From: Agreia sp. VKM Ac-1783
Lineage (GTDB): Bacteria; Actinomycetota; Actinomycetes; Actinomycetales; Microbacteriaceae
Length of the DNA stretch: 64,000 nt
Reading direction: 5' to 3'
NCBI RefSeq assembly: GCF_900177765.1
Contig: NZ_FXWI01000004.1
Location: 1 to 64,000, forward strand
Shown here piece after piece: positions 1 through 8,194 of the stretch. Under the pieces are notes generated by a model. It was given only the letters and a program-made list of their open reading frames with translations. It was not told where the DNA came from and did not search any database. Within the stretch, counting starts at the first letter, position 1. Each line of letters begins with the position of its first letter. The position numbers and the translations under genes were made by a program.

Positions 1-495
1 GCCACCAAGCTGCTGTCAACTGTCGGACCACGTCCGCTTCTGATCGTCGGCCCGCTCATCTCCGCTGCAGGCCTCGCCTATCTCAGCCTGATCACCGCCG
101 ACGGATCGTACTTCGTGCAGGTGATGCCCGCGCTGATCGTCGTGGGAATCGGCATGGCAATGATTTTCGTCCCGCTGCAGAACCTCGCACTCACGGGCGT
201 CGCGCCACAGGATGCGGGCGCCGCTTCGGCAACCCTGAACTCGGCTCTGCAGATCGGCGGGTCCATCGGCCTGTCAGTATTCACGGCGCTCTACGCGTCG
301 ACCGTCGCCGGCTACGACGGCGGCGGGACGCAGCTCGACGCATTCACGAGCGGCTACTCCGTGGCCTTCATCGCAGCGGCCATCGGACTCGTGCTGGCGT
401 CGATCATCGCAGCAGTTTTCATCCGCGGCACGAAGTCCGAACTGCTCCCCCAGGGCTCCGACGCTGGGTCCGCGGCCCCCGTGCTCGCGCATTAA
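1..495 (+). CDS. MFS drug-exporter type transporter, C-terminal part (5' truncated by window edge)
   Basis: The frame is open from base 1, so the gene begins before the window. The visible 164 residues hold about four hydrophobic helices, the run PLQNLALTGVAPQDAGAAS and a polar tail. The segment resembles the last helices of 14-TM DHA2/EmrB-QacA exporters, where a loop with an AG-AS motif precedes helix 13. The inferred role is proton-driven efflux of small molecules at the inner membrane. A strong hairpin directly after the stop suggests it is the last gene of its unit. The family call is fairly safe; the substrate cannot be read. Confidence 0.75.
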   Translation, partial: ATKLLSTVGPRPLLIVGPLISAAGLAYLSLITADGSYFVQVMPALIVVGIGMAMIFVPLQNLALTGVAPQDAGAASATLNSALQIGGSIGLSVFTALYASTVAGYDGGGTQLDAFTSGYSVAFIAAAIGLVLASIIAAVFIRGTKSELLPQGSDAGSAAPVLAH

Positions 496-510
496 CAACT
501 GAGCTGATCA

Positions 511-567
511 GAAAGCAAGAAGACGGGCCCAACGCCAAGTGGCGACGTTGGCCGTCTTCTTGCTTTC
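511..567. terminator. Hairpin after the MFS gene
   Basis: The arms GAAAGCAAGAAGACGG and CCGTCTTCTTGCTTTC are perfectly complementary and enclose a second, smaller inverted repeat around GCCAACG. It lies 16 bp after the MFS stop. There is no long T tract, but the stem is exceptionally long for a chance repeat. Confidence 0.7.
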
Positions 568-746
568 CAACAAGTGTTGCTTGCAAGCATCTTTTCCGCA
601 CCGGCCAGGTCCCTACTCTGAGGTCTCCATACCGCAGATGGCCGAACTAACGCGTCGAACCGGAAGTAGAGATCCGCCACCCCCGGAAGCAGCAGAACCT
701 TCGCAGGCTCTGCTGCGAAACGATCGCCGCGTCGGTTCCTCTACAC

Positions 747-1361
747 TTACGCGGGGACGGATGCTGGCGCAGCCCCGGAGGTGTCGGTAAGCCGGCTGAT
801 TGCTTCCTGCCATGGCAATACAGTCGCGAACGCAGCGCCCATGATGTTCAGCGAAGCCTCATGCTGGCCCGGCGCACCTGCAACACAGTCGGATGCGACG
901 ATCATGTCGAAGTCACGCATGTAGCCGGACCGAACCGTCGACTCCACGCAGATCGAGGTGACAGTTCCCGTAACGAGCACGCTCGAGACATCGAGCGTGC
1001 GCAGTACCTGCTCCAGAGGCGTATTCAAGAAGGCGTCGTAGCGATTCTTGTCGATCACCGCATCACCTTCTTCGGGGGTCAAGTCCGAGTGGATGTCCGC
1101 GTCCCAACTGCCACGCTCGAGCAACTCGAAGTTCGGCGGGAGGAAGCCCTCCATGCGCATCGGAAGATCGACCATTCCGGGTCGGAAAACGCTCCGGGTG
1201 TAGATGACCGGCAGACCGGCTGCGCGAGCTGCCCTGATCACGGCGGCGTTTTCGGCAATCACCGAGCCGATGTTGGACATTCCCATGCCGAGGCTCGGCA
1301 GCGAGCCATCGGGGTGGACAAAGCCGTTCTGCATATCTATGACGACCAGTGCGCTGGACAT
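747..1361 (-). CDS. Isochorismatase-family cysteine hydrolase
   Basis: The 204-residue protein has the family's catalytic triad positions: Asp in VVIDMQNGF near the N-terminus, Lys in VIDKNRYDAF in the middle, and Cys in TGTVTSICVESTVR. Length and order fit the nicotinamidase/isochorismatase superfamily, which hydrolyses amides, carbamates or vinyl ethers in the cytoplasm. The ATG at 1361 was chosen because AAGGAG lies six bases before it; an upstream in-frame ATG at 1394 has no comparable site. It stands alone and faces away from the MarR-photolyase pair. The substrate is unknown. Confidence 0.85.
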   Translation of the reverse strand: MSSALVVIDMQNGFVHPDGSLPSLGMGMSNIGSVIAENAAVIRAARAAGLPVIYTRSVFRPGMVDLPMRMEGFLPPNFELLERGSWDADIHSDLTPEEGDAVIDKNRYDAFLNTPLEQVLRTLDVSSVLVTGTVTSICVESTVRSGYMRDFDMIVASDCVAGAPGQHEASLNIMGAAFATVLPWQEAISRLTDTSGAAPASVPA

Positions 1362-1712
1362 TGAGTCTCCTTGCGAGGTAAGCGAGGCGGTCACGTAGAA
1401 CGCGGCCGCGCGGCCGTGGATGGCCTACGCCGCGGCGCGTTAGACCCACGATTCGATACAAATGATCGAGAGTGCCTCCCTGCCAGACCCAATTCGAGTC
1501 GACAGGCGCCCTCGCCGAGGACGACCTCAGATAATCAAGTTCTCGAAACAAATACATATCCGTCTTGTTACCGGAATGTAAATTCATCTCCCCCCGACCA
1601 ATAACGACAATCGCAAGTAATGCCCAGCTGGCCGGTCGAGTGCGCGTCGACCGCTAGGGCTGACCCCCAAACAGGGGCTCACAGACAACTCCCAGCAAAA
1701 TAACGTTTTGGT

Positions 1713-1760
1713 AACTAGCGCTCCGTTACTCAACCGTTATATGGTTCTAGAGCGTTAGTT
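1713..1760. promoter_or_regulatory. Imperfect inverted repeat, possible operator
   Basis: AACTAGCGCTC at 1713-1723 is matched by GAGCGTTAGTT at 1750-1760, with one mismatch in 11. It lies in the divergent gap, about 200 bp before marR. It may be a regulator site for either flanking gene or the stem of a small RNA ending at 1852. Confidence 0.35.
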
Positions 1761-1816
1761 GTTTGCTGTGGCAAGTAACGCGGAATGTGATTGCAGGACA
1801 CTCTTGGTGCAAGGGA

Positions 1817-1852
1817 AGAAAGCCCGTCGTTAGCCTCTACGACGGGCTTTCT
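1817..1852. terminator. Orphan terminator-like hairpin
   Basis: AGAAAGCCCGTCGT and ACGACGGGCTTTCT form a perfect 14-bp stem with an 8-base loop, followed by CTGTCTGTCT. No annotated gene ends just before it on the + strand, so it may end a small RNA or attenuate the marR leader. Confidence 0.6.
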
Positions 1853-1955
1853 GTCTGTCTGCGAACGCTCCAGACCTAACCGGATGTCAACCCGCCCCTG
1901 CTATTTCGGAGATTCCTCCGTGGCCGCCCTAATGTGGAGCCACGAGAGGAACTCC

Positions 1956-2399
1956 ATGACTAAGCCAGCCTCCCCCGTCGAAGCCTGGGAGTCGCTTTTC
2001 CGCGCTCAAGTCGCGGTGATGCGACAGATCGCCTCGGAGTTCCCCTCCGACGTCATATCGCTGAACGAATACGACGTTCTCTTCACCCTGACCCGCAGCG
2101 AGAACCGAACCCTGCGCATCCGCGAACTCAACGAGAACGTGCTGCTCACCCAGCCGAGCATCTCGCGCCTCGTCGATCGCCTGGCCGCGCGCGGTCTCGT
2201 CACGAAGCTCACCGATCCGAACGACGGCCGGGGAACCCTGGTCGCGCTCACCGACGCCGGATTCGCTCTCTTCCGCGACGCCGCCCGCATTCACGGCCGC
2301 TCCATCACGACCCGCATGAACACCGCCCTCTCCCCCGACGAGCTCACAGACCTCGCGCGCCTCACCGGCAAGCTCTACGACAGCGTCACCGCCAGATGA
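1956..2399 (+). CDS. MarR-family transcriptional regulator
   Basis: The 147-residue protein has the winged-helix layout of MarR regulators: an N-terminal dimerisation helix, the recognition segment LLTQPSISRLVDRLAARGLV, and a wing with DPNDGRGTLVALTDAG. This is close to the family consensus for D..D.R...V.LT..G. The ATG at 1956 is preceded by GAGAGGA; an upstream in-frame ATG at 1791 would run through the hairpin and is unlikely. Its stop overlaps the photolyase start by ATGA, so the two are translationally coupled. It probably represses its own operon; the effector is unknown. Confidence 0.88.
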   Translation: MTKPASPVEAWESLFRAQVAVMRQIASEFPSDVISLNEYDVLFTLTRSENRTLRIRELNENVLLTQPSISRLVDRLAARGLVTKLTDPNDGRGTLVALTDAGFALFRDAARIHGRSITTRMNTALSPDELTDLARLTGKLYDSVTAR

Positions 2400-3817
2400 G
2401 CGCCCCCAGCATCGTCTGGTTTCGCGACGATCTGCGGGTCGCAGACAACCCCGCCCTGCACGAGGCCGCCCAGCGTGGCGAGCCGGTCGTGTGCCTCTAC
2501 ATCCTGGATGACGCCAGCTCCGGCCTCAGGCCGCTGGGCGGCGCGGCCCGCTGGTGGCTGCACCACAGCCTCGAATCGCTCGGCTCGTCGCTGCGCGACA
2601 TCGGCCTCGAGCTCACGCTTCGTCGCGGAGCGGCCGCCGACGTCATCGATTCCGTCGTGGCCGACGCCGGCGCGGGCGCCGTCTTCTGGAACCGTCGCTA
2701 CGGCGAGGCCGAACGAACCGTGGATGCCGGCATCAAGGCAGCGCTGCGGGCTGCGGGCGTCGAGGCGCGAAGCTCGCAGGCGTCGCTGATGTTCGAGCCC
2801 TGGACCGTTCTCACCGGGCAGGGCGCTCCCTATCGCGTCTTCACGCCGTTCTACCGGTCGTGCCTAGCGCAACCCGAGCCGCGGCATCCGCTGCCCGTCG
2901 ACGACGACGTGACGGCTTTCACCGGTGTTGCCGGCGACGATCTCGCCGACTGGAACCTGCTGCCCACAACCCCCGACTGGGCCGGCGGGCTGCGCGAGGC
3001 GTGGACCCCCGGCGAGAAGACCGCACTCGAGAGGCTGCGCGCGTTCCTGGCCGACGAACTCTCGTCGTATGTGGCCGAGCAGGATCTGCCGGCGCAGGAT
3101 GCGACATCCGGTCTCTCGCCGTATCTGCGCTGGGGCGAGATCAGCCCGTTCCAGGTGTGGCACGAGACCCGCTCGTTCGTCGCCTCGCTCGACAGGCGCA
3201 CCTCGGAGGGCGCCCGAGCCGCCGACGGGGCGAGCGCGTTTCTGCGCCAACTCGTGTGGCGCGAGTTCTCGTACCACCTGCTGTTCCACTGGCCGCAGAT
3301 CACGCATTCGAACATGAGGCCCGCCTTCGACGACTTCCCGTGGGCCGAGCCGACCGACGTCGTGATGGAGGCGTGGCAGATGGGTCGCACGGGCATCCCG
3401 CTCGTCGACGCGGGCATGCGCGAGCTGTGGCAGACCGGCATCATGCACAACCGGGTGCGCATGGTGGTGGCCTCGTTCCTCGTGAAGAACCTGCGCATCG
3501 ACTGGCGCGAGGGCGAGAGGTGGTTCTGGGACACCCTGGTCGACGCAGACCCCGCGGCCAACGCGGTGAACTGGCAGTGGGTGGCGGGCTCAGGGGTCGA
3601 CGCGGCACCGTACTTCCGCGTGTTCAATCCCGAATTGCAGGCCTCCAAATTCGACCCGCACCGCGAGTACATCCGCCGCTTCGTTCCCGACATCGATGCC
3701 GAGACCTATCCGCCGCCGCTCGTCGATCTGAAAGAGTCGCGCAAGGCGGCGCTGGATGCGTACGCGTCGATCTCGAAAGACCGTGCGTTGGGCGAGCCGG
3801 GCGGCTCGGGCGACTAG
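2396..3817 (+). CDS. phr: Deoxyribodipyrimidine photolyase (class I CPD photolyase/cryptochrome family)
   Basis: The 473 residues begin with the antenna-binding fold (SIVWFRDDLRVADNPAL) and end with the FAD-binding helical domain. Hallmarks of the latter are RQLVWREFSYHLLFHWP, GMRELWQTGIMHNRVRM and the block NAVNWQWVAGSGVDAAPYF. The enzyme uses FADH- and light to split cyclobutane pyrimidine dimers. All hallmark residues appear intact and length is normal. The start overlaps marR by four bases. Its stop overlaps tail-to-tail with the next gene at CTAG. A cryptochrome role cannot be excluded from sequence alone. Confidence 0.93.
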   Translation: MSAPSIVWFRDDLRVADNPALHEAAQRGEPVVCLYILDDASSGLRPLGGAARWWLHHSLESLGSSLRDIGLELTLRRGAAADVIDSVVADAGAGAVFWNRRYGEAERTVDAGIKAALRAAGVEARSSQASLMFEPWTVLTGQGAPYRVFTPFYRSCLAQPEPRHPLPVDDDVTAFTGVAGDDLADWNLLPTTPDWAGGLREAWTPGEKTALERLRAFLADELSSYVAEQDLPAQDATSGLSPYLRWGEISPFQVWHETRSFVASLDRRTSEGARAADGASAFLRQLVWREFSYHLLFHWPQITHSNMRPAFDDFPWAEPTDVVMEAWQMGRTGIPLVDAGMRELWQTGIMHNRVRMVVASFLVKNLRIDWREGERWFWDTLVDADPAANAVNWQWVAGSGVDAAPYFRVFNPELQASKFDPHREYIRRFVPDIDAETYPPPLVDLKESRKAALDAYASISKDRALGEPGGSGD

Positions 3818-5019
3818 ATCCCTTCGCCCGGCACGATCGTCGAGTCGATGCTGCGGTTCAGCGCCTGTGCGTCGGCGTCGAGGTCGCGAAGCTGTTGCTG
3901 CAAGTCTCCGAGCCGCGTCGTCTTGTCGTTGATAGCCGTCCTGCGTGTCTCGAGCTCGGTGTCGCGAGCGATGAGAGCGGCCTTGTCGGCGTCGAAGCCG
4001 GCGGGATCGCTCGAGTACCCATAGGCCTGGTTCTTGGCGATGAAGGCGTCGATGTCGGCGTTGAGCTGGGTCTGGTCGGCGTTGAACGTCGCGGTGTCTG
4101 ATTCGATCTCGTCTGCGAGCGCAAGGATCTGGTTCGACAGGTCGGTCGTCTGCTGCTCGAGATCGCTGAACACCTTCATGTACGAGGCGTGCAGGTCGAC
4201 GACGACGCTGCGGTCGTCGAAGTAGCGCTTGTAGTACGTCTCGAGCTCGGGATCGAGATCGGCGAACTCGGTGCCGACGATCGAGTGCAGCTCGGTGATG
4301 CGGGTGCCGGGCTGCGAGACCGCGTACGCGTCCATCCTGTCTGCGAGCTCCGGATCGTCGCCGTGCTCCTCGTAGGCCTTCTCGAGCAAGTCGCCCAGAC
4401 GATCCTGCGACTTCTTGTCGAGGCGATCGAAGGCCGCGTGCAGCATCTCGTGCGCCGCCGTGACCTCGCGCAGCCCGTCGAGGCGCTCTTCGGTGACATC
4501 GTAGAGGTGGATGGTCTCGCCCGTGTAGCACCCGAGGAGGAACTGCTCAGGCCGGATTCCGCAGGCCGTGTTGAACTCGTTTGCCGTGTTCAGCTCGGGA
4601 TGACTCGTGTAGAAGATGAAGGTGCCGACGTCGTTCAGATCGGCACGCTTGACCAGCGACGAGATGTCGTCGCTCGGGCTGTAGTCGGCGACGGACTGGC
4701 GGTCGGCGATCAGTCGAGCATTGGCCATGTAGTAGACGCCTCCCGAGACGGGGAGCGCGATCGAGAGCACCGCGGCCACTCCGACCATCAGGTACTGCCA
4801 CCAGCTCATTCCGCGCGTGCGTGGGGGTCGCGTGCGTGGGGGCTTGGGTGATCCGGATGCGTATGGCTGCGGTGATGGCGAGGGAAACTGTTGGGCCTGC
4901 TGCGGCGGATACGACGGCTGCTGCTGCTGGGGAAACTGCTGCGCCGGCATCGGGGGAACCTGTGGTCGACCTGCTTCGCCGCCCCGCTCGGGGCCGGTCG
5001 GATACGGGGGAAGACTCAC
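3814..5019 (-). CDS. Membrane-anchored protein with HExxH motif and coiled-coil C-terminus
   Basis: The 401-residue protein has four parts. First is a Pro/Gln-rich cytoplasmic N-terminus of about 70 residues. Next is one transmembrane helix (YLMVGVAAVLSIALPVSGGV). Then comes an extracytoplasmic domain with a zinc-protease-like motif in VTAAHEMLHAAFDRL. Last is a long heptad-rich region of about 130 residues. The GTG at 5019 was chosen because AGGAA lies five bases upstream and because the frame beyond it runs antisense through clear genes. HExxH suggests metallopeptidase activity, but no third ligand is obvious. It stands alone, convergent with the photolyase. Confidence 0.75.
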   Translation of the reverse strand: MSLPPYPTGPERGGEAGRPQVPPMPAQQFPQQQQPSYPPQQAQQFPSPSPQPYASGSPKPPRTRPPRTRGMSWWQYLMVGVAAVLSIALPVSGGVYYMANARLIADRQSVADYSPSDDISSLVKRADLNDVGTFIFYTSHPELNTANEFNTACGIRPEQFLLGCYTGETIHLYDVTEERLDGLREVTAAHEMLHAAFDRLDKKSQDRLGDLLEKAYEEHGDDPELADRMDAYAVSQPGTRITELHSIVGTEFADLDPELETYYKRYFDDRSVVVDLHASYMKVFSDLEQQTTDLSNQILALADEIESDTATFNADQTQLNADIDAFIAKNQAYGYSSDPAGFDADKAALIARDTELETRRTAINDKTTRLGDLQQQLRDLDADAQALNRSIDSTIVPGEGI

Positions 5020-5128
5020 GGAGGTTCCTAACACTCGACACAATCCTGCTGACCAGACTAGCGGGGAGCGGATTTGGCGAGAGAGAGGTCCGAATAGACT
5101 TGAGGGCGATCGCAAGACGAGGAGCACG

Positions 5129-5746
5129 ATGAGCACACGCTGGACACGCGTCGCTCGCGGCACGCTCGCTGCAGGGTTCTCGACGTTTGTGGCCGCCTTC
5201 TCGCACGCCGCCGCCGGGGGCAGCGCGCCCAGCATCGCGGCGCTCTCGCTGGCCCTCGCCTTCTCGACCATGATCTGCGTGGCACTCGCCGGGCGCGGCC
5301 TCTCGTACTGGCGCATCGGCGCATCGGTCGCCGTGAGCCAGGTCTTCTTCCACACGCTCTTCAGCCTCATCGCCACGCCCGCGGCACAGACGCTCGACAC
5401 CGCCCGGGGCGCGCACAGCGGCCACGATATGGCCGCCATGTTCGCACCGAGCGGCCCCGCGGCATCCAGCGCTCTCGCGATCACCGTCGATGTCGCCATG
5501 GTGGCAGGCCACGTGTTCGCGGCAGTCGCCACCTTCGCCGCGATCATCTGGGGTGAGCGCGCTGTTCGTGGCCTGTGTGCCGCCGCGGTCCTGCGTGCGA
5601 CCCGCCTCACAGCCCTCCTTCTTCCGGCGCCCACCTTCGCTCCGCGCGCGATCCGCCTCGGTCGGGTGCACCGCATCGACGCCCCGGCCATGCTTGCCGT
5701 GCTGCGCGCATCCCTCTGGCACCGCGGCCCACCGCTCTTCGCCTGA
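5129..5746 (+). CDS. Multi-pass membrane protein at head of copper-type cluster
   Basis: The 205-residue protein has about five hydrophobic segments, an internal His-containing loop (RGAHSGHDMAAMF) and a cationic C-terminal part. The ATG at 5129 follows GAGGAG closely. It lies 128 bp before the YcnI-domain gene and runs the same way, so it probably belongs with the YcnI/CopC copper-handling proteins. The His and Met residues in the loop would fit metal contact, though that is inference. I do not recognise a named family. Confidence 0.65.
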   Translation: MSTRWTRVARGTLAAGFSTFVAAFSHAAAGGSAPSIAALSLALAFSTMICVALAGRGLSYWRIGASVAVSQVFFHTLFSLIATPAAQTLDTARGAHSGHDMAAMFAPSGPAASSALAITVDVAMVAGHVFAAVATFAAIIWGERAVRGLCAAAVLRATRLTALLLPAPTFAPRAIRLGRVHRIDAPAMLAVLRASLWHRGPPLFA

Positions 5747-5874
5747 CCTCTCCTCTTTCTTCTCGGCCCGGCACCCGCCCGCGCATCGAGACATTTTCGC
5801 GCACCCCGCGCATCCACTTCGCCGGAGTATCCGCGCCATCGAGGCGCCCTCCGCACTCTTCTCAAGGACCCGTC

Positions 5875-6612
5875 ATGAAGAAATCCACCTCGCTCACCCT
5901 CGCCTCGACCGGCCTCGGCCTCGGCGTTCTGCTGGCCGTCGCTGTGCCCCTCTCGGCAAGCGCTCACGTGAGCGTCACCCCCGCAGCGACCGCCGCCGGT
6001 TCGTACACGGTGCTCACCTTCGCCGTTCCGCACGGATGCGACGGGTCGGCCACGACGTCGATCACGATCGACGTGCCCGAGTCGATCCCGTCGGTGACGC
6101 CCACGATCAACCCCAACTGGGACGTGTCGAAGGTCATGGCCCCGCTTGCCACGCCCACGACGAATTCTCATGGCGCGACGGCGACGGAGCGCGTCGGGCA
6201 GGTCGTCTACACCGCGAAGACTCCGCTGGCCGATGGCTACCGTGACACCTTCGCGCTCTCGCTGCAGCTGCCTGCCGACGCCGCCGGCACCACCCTCGAC
6301 TTCCCCGTTCTGCAGACCTGCGAGACCGGGTCGACGAACTGGAACGAGATTCCGGCCGACGGGGCCGACGAGGACTCGGTCGAGCATCCTGCGCCCAGCA
6401 TCGCCGTGACCGAGGCCGTGGCCACCGAGGCCGATGGTGACCCCATGAACGCGGCCTCAGCTTCGTCGGATGCGTCGGGCTCGGCTTCGAACGCGGCCTC
6501 CGGTTCGTCGGACGACGTGCTGGCACGCGTTCTGGGCATCGGCGGACTCGTCGTGGGTGCCGTCGGCGTCGTCATCGCCGTCGTCGCCACTCGTCGCTCG
6601 CGGGCGGCTTAG
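5875..6612 (+). CDS. ycnI: YcnI-like (DUF1775) secreted copper-binding protein
   Basis: The 245-residue protein has a signal peptide ending near SASAHV. The mature protein thus begins with the His that ligates copper in YcnI proteins. The domain follows with TFAVPHGCDGSATTSI and the typical FVLQTC-like segment (FPVLQTCETGSTNWNEI). A low-complexity Ser/Ala linker leads to a C-terminal membrane helix and RRSR anchor. YcnI proteins bind Cu outside the cell and occur with CopC/YcnJ. The ATG at 5875 has AAGGA upstream. It lies four bases before the CopC gene, in one operon. Confidence 0.88.
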   Translation: MKKSTSLTLASTGLGLGVLLAVAVPLSASAHVSVTPAATAAGSYTVLTFAVPHGCDGSATTSITIDVPESIPSVTPTINPNWDVSKVMAPLATPTTNSHGATATERVGQVVYTAKTPLADGYRDTFALSLQLPADAAGTTLDFPVLQTCETGSTNWNEIPADGADEDSVEHPAPSIAVTEAVATEADGDPMNAASASSDASGSASNAASGSSDDVLARVLGIGGLVVGAVGVVIAVVATRRSRAA

Positions 6613-6616
6613 GCTC

Positions 6617-7309
6617 ATGCGCATCGTTTCGTCGAGACTGTCGCGTGGCGTGACCGTGGCGATCGGCGCGCTTGCGCTGCTCGGAACGGGCGCGCTGACC
6701 GTCGGCGCGATCGGTCAGCTTCCGGCGGCGTCGGCGCACAACTACCTCGTGTCGTCGACCCCGGAAGCGGGATCCGTGCTCACCGTCCTGCCGAGTGACT
6801 TCGTCATCACGACGAACGATGTGCTGCTCGACTTCGGCGGCGAGAACACCGGATCGGCCGGAGCCCTCGAGGTTCAAGGCCCGGACGGCCTGTTCTACGG
6901 CGACGGATGCGTGACCGTTGCGGGACCCTCGATCTCGACGGCGGCCGCTCTTGGTCCTGCCGGTGACTACACGGTGCTCTGGCGTGTCGTCTCGACCGAC
7001 GGGCATCCGGTCTCGAATAAGTTCTCGTTCACCTGGCAGCCGGATGCGGGGCAGCCGGCCTCGACCGGCTCCGCGACCGCACCCGTTTGCCCGACGGCGG
7101 CCGACAGCGCTGGCGACAGTGCATCGGCCGGCTCCGACTCCTCGTCGGTCGCAGCGACGTCGGACGACGAGTTCGTCTCGGTGCTGACATGGAGCGGCGG
7201 AGCTCTCGCCGCTGTCGCGGTGGCCGTCGGCGTGACTCTGTTCATCCTGCGGCGACCGAAGCTGGGAGCGGGCTCCGGAAGTGATTCACGCTCTTCGGGC
7301 GATATCTAG
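6617..7309 (+). CDS. copC: CopC-domain copper resistance protein with C-terminal membrane anchor
   Basis: The 230 residues start with a signal peptide cleaved before HNYLVSSTPEAGS, so the mature protein begins with the His expected of CopC copper sites. The beta-sandwich contains YTVLWRVVSTDGHPVSNKFSF, matching the conserved SxDGHPxxGxxxF block. A Ser/Ala/Asp-rich linker and one C-terminal helix with an RRPK stop-transfer anchor it outside the membrane. It lacks the multi-TM CopD part of YcnJ. It overlaps no gene and lies four bases after ycnI. Its likely role is periplasm-side copper delivery or buffering. Confidence 0.88.
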   Translation: MRIVSSRLSRGVTVAIGALALLGTGALTVGAIGQLPAASAHNYLVSSTPEAGSVLTVLPSDFVITTNDVLLDFGGENTGSAGALEVQGPDGLFYGDGCVTVAGPSISTAAALGPAGDYTVLWRVVSTDGHPVSNKFSFTWQPDAGQPASTGSATAPVCPTAADSAGDSASAGSDSSSVAATSDDEFVSVLTWSGGALAAVAVAVGVTLFILRRPKLGAGSGSDSRSSGDI

Positions 7310-7317
7310 CCCTGCCA

Positions 7318-7359
7318 CGAATCGGAGCTCTCACCGAGACTGGTGAGAGCTTCGATTCG
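7318..7359. terminator. Terminator after the copper operon
   Basis: CGAATCGGAGCTCTCACC pairs with GGTGAGAGCTTCGATTCG (one mismatch in 18) around a six-base loop. It starts nine bases after the copC stop. Confidence 0.75.
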
Positions 7360-7398
7360 CAGACTTCGCGAAAGGAGCGAAGAAAGAGCAGGAATAGC

Positions 7399-7689
7399 GT
7401 GATTGCACATAGCACCGCCTCGCCGACTCAACAGACCGTATCGCTGGTCAAACTCTCGCCGACAGAATGGCGAGTCTCCGATCCTCGTGTCTCAGCTCAC
7501 GACGCCGCGTCACTGCTCGGGTTCATCGAAGCCCGCGGATCCGTCTTCGAGGTGACTCTTGTGAATCGTGGCGTCGCATCCCATACCGCCCGCAGCCTTG
7601 ACGACGCGCTGGAACTCTTCGCGTCGAGTCATAATTCGGGCTCTGTCTCGCCTAATGTGGGAGGATCATCGCGCGCAGCGGCGCAGTAA
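7399..7689 (+). CDS. Small hypothetical protein (96 aa)
   Basis: The GTG start is preceded by AGGAA. The product has a compact predicted alpha/beta core (WRVSDPRVSAHDAASLLGFI, then FEVTLVNRG) and a Ser/Gly-rich tail. There is no signal peptide or membrane helix. It lies 16 bp before the DUF7882-type gene on the same strand, and I recall similar small proteins in Microbacteriaceae. No function is known to me. Confidence 0.65.
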   Translation: MIAHSTASPTQQTVSLVKLSPTEWRVSDPRVSAHDAASLLGFIEARGSVFEVTLVNRGVASHTARSLDDALELFASSHNSGSVSPNVGGSSRAAAQ

Positions 7690-7705
7690 GGCACGAGGGG
7701 ACATC

Positions 7706-8035
7706 ATGGGAAAGTTGCTATACGGTGACTCCGACATCGAGATCGAGTTCGACGACCGGGCGCTGACGCACCTGCAGATCGTGATCGGCTCGAAGCTGCG
7801 TCGTGGAGAAAGCTTCTTCTTCTCGTGGAAAGACGATCCGGCCATCGGTGACGGACGCTCGAGCATCTGGCTCGACAAGTCGATTCCGCTCTACTTCAAG
7901 TTCTTCGGCGGCAAGATGCCCACGCTGAACCGCGAGTGGCTCGAGATTCTCACGTCATCGGCAAACAGTGGCCAGGGGCTCATCTTCTCCGAAGAGCCGA
8001 ACGGCGCGACGAATCCGCCCCGAGGGCACGTCTAA
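7706..8035 (+). CDS. DUF7882-type small protein
   Basis: The 109-residue product starts MGKLLYGDSDIEIEFDDRAL and contains FFFSWKDDPAIGDGRSSIWL. This pattern recurs in many Microbacteriaceae, where it is often mislabelled ATP-dependent DNA ligase. It is far too short for a ligase and has no ligase KxDG motif. GAGGGG precedes the ATG. It is probably cotranscribed with the 96-aa gene before it. Function is unknown; the uniform small size and Trp/Asp-rich core suggest a structured cytosolic protein. Confidence 0.75.
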   Translation: MGKLLYGDSDIEIEFDDRALTHLQIVIGSKLRRGESFFFSWKDDPAIGDGRSSIWLDKSIPLYFKFFGGKMPTLNREWLEILTSSANSGQGLIFSEEPNGATNPPRGHV

Positions 8036-8194
8036 ACGCTGCGGTTCGAGGGCGTAGCGCATTCCCCCCAGACACGCCCAACACCCCCTTAACAGGGGGA
8101 CTTTAAACCTGTTGTTTACACGCGCGTCTCCTTGATGTCGCACGTTGTCCCTTGGATGGGTGGATACCACTCGTCATCCGAACAAGGGATCTCC

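Larger units (their letters stand above)
1362..1955. other. Intergenic stretch of about 590 bp with no convincing gene
   Basis: This divergent gap must hold the promoters of the isochorismatase (leftward) and MarR (rightward) genes. I see one inverted repeat (1713-1760) and one very clean terminator-like hairpin (1817-1852). The short open frames here have no ribosome-binding sites and look random. The middle is more A/T-rich than the flanks. Confidence 0.6.

Noticed and set aside
5020-6387. Long N-terminal extension of the HExxH membrane protein on the minus strand (frame open up to 6387)
   Set aside because: The extension is antisense to the membrane protein and ycnI genes, is Arg/Ala low-complexity and has no start signal; GTG 5019 has a good ribosome site.
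7706-8035. ATP-dependent DNA ligase annotation for the 109-aa protein
   Set aside because: It is too short and has no KxDG nucleotidyl-transfer motif.
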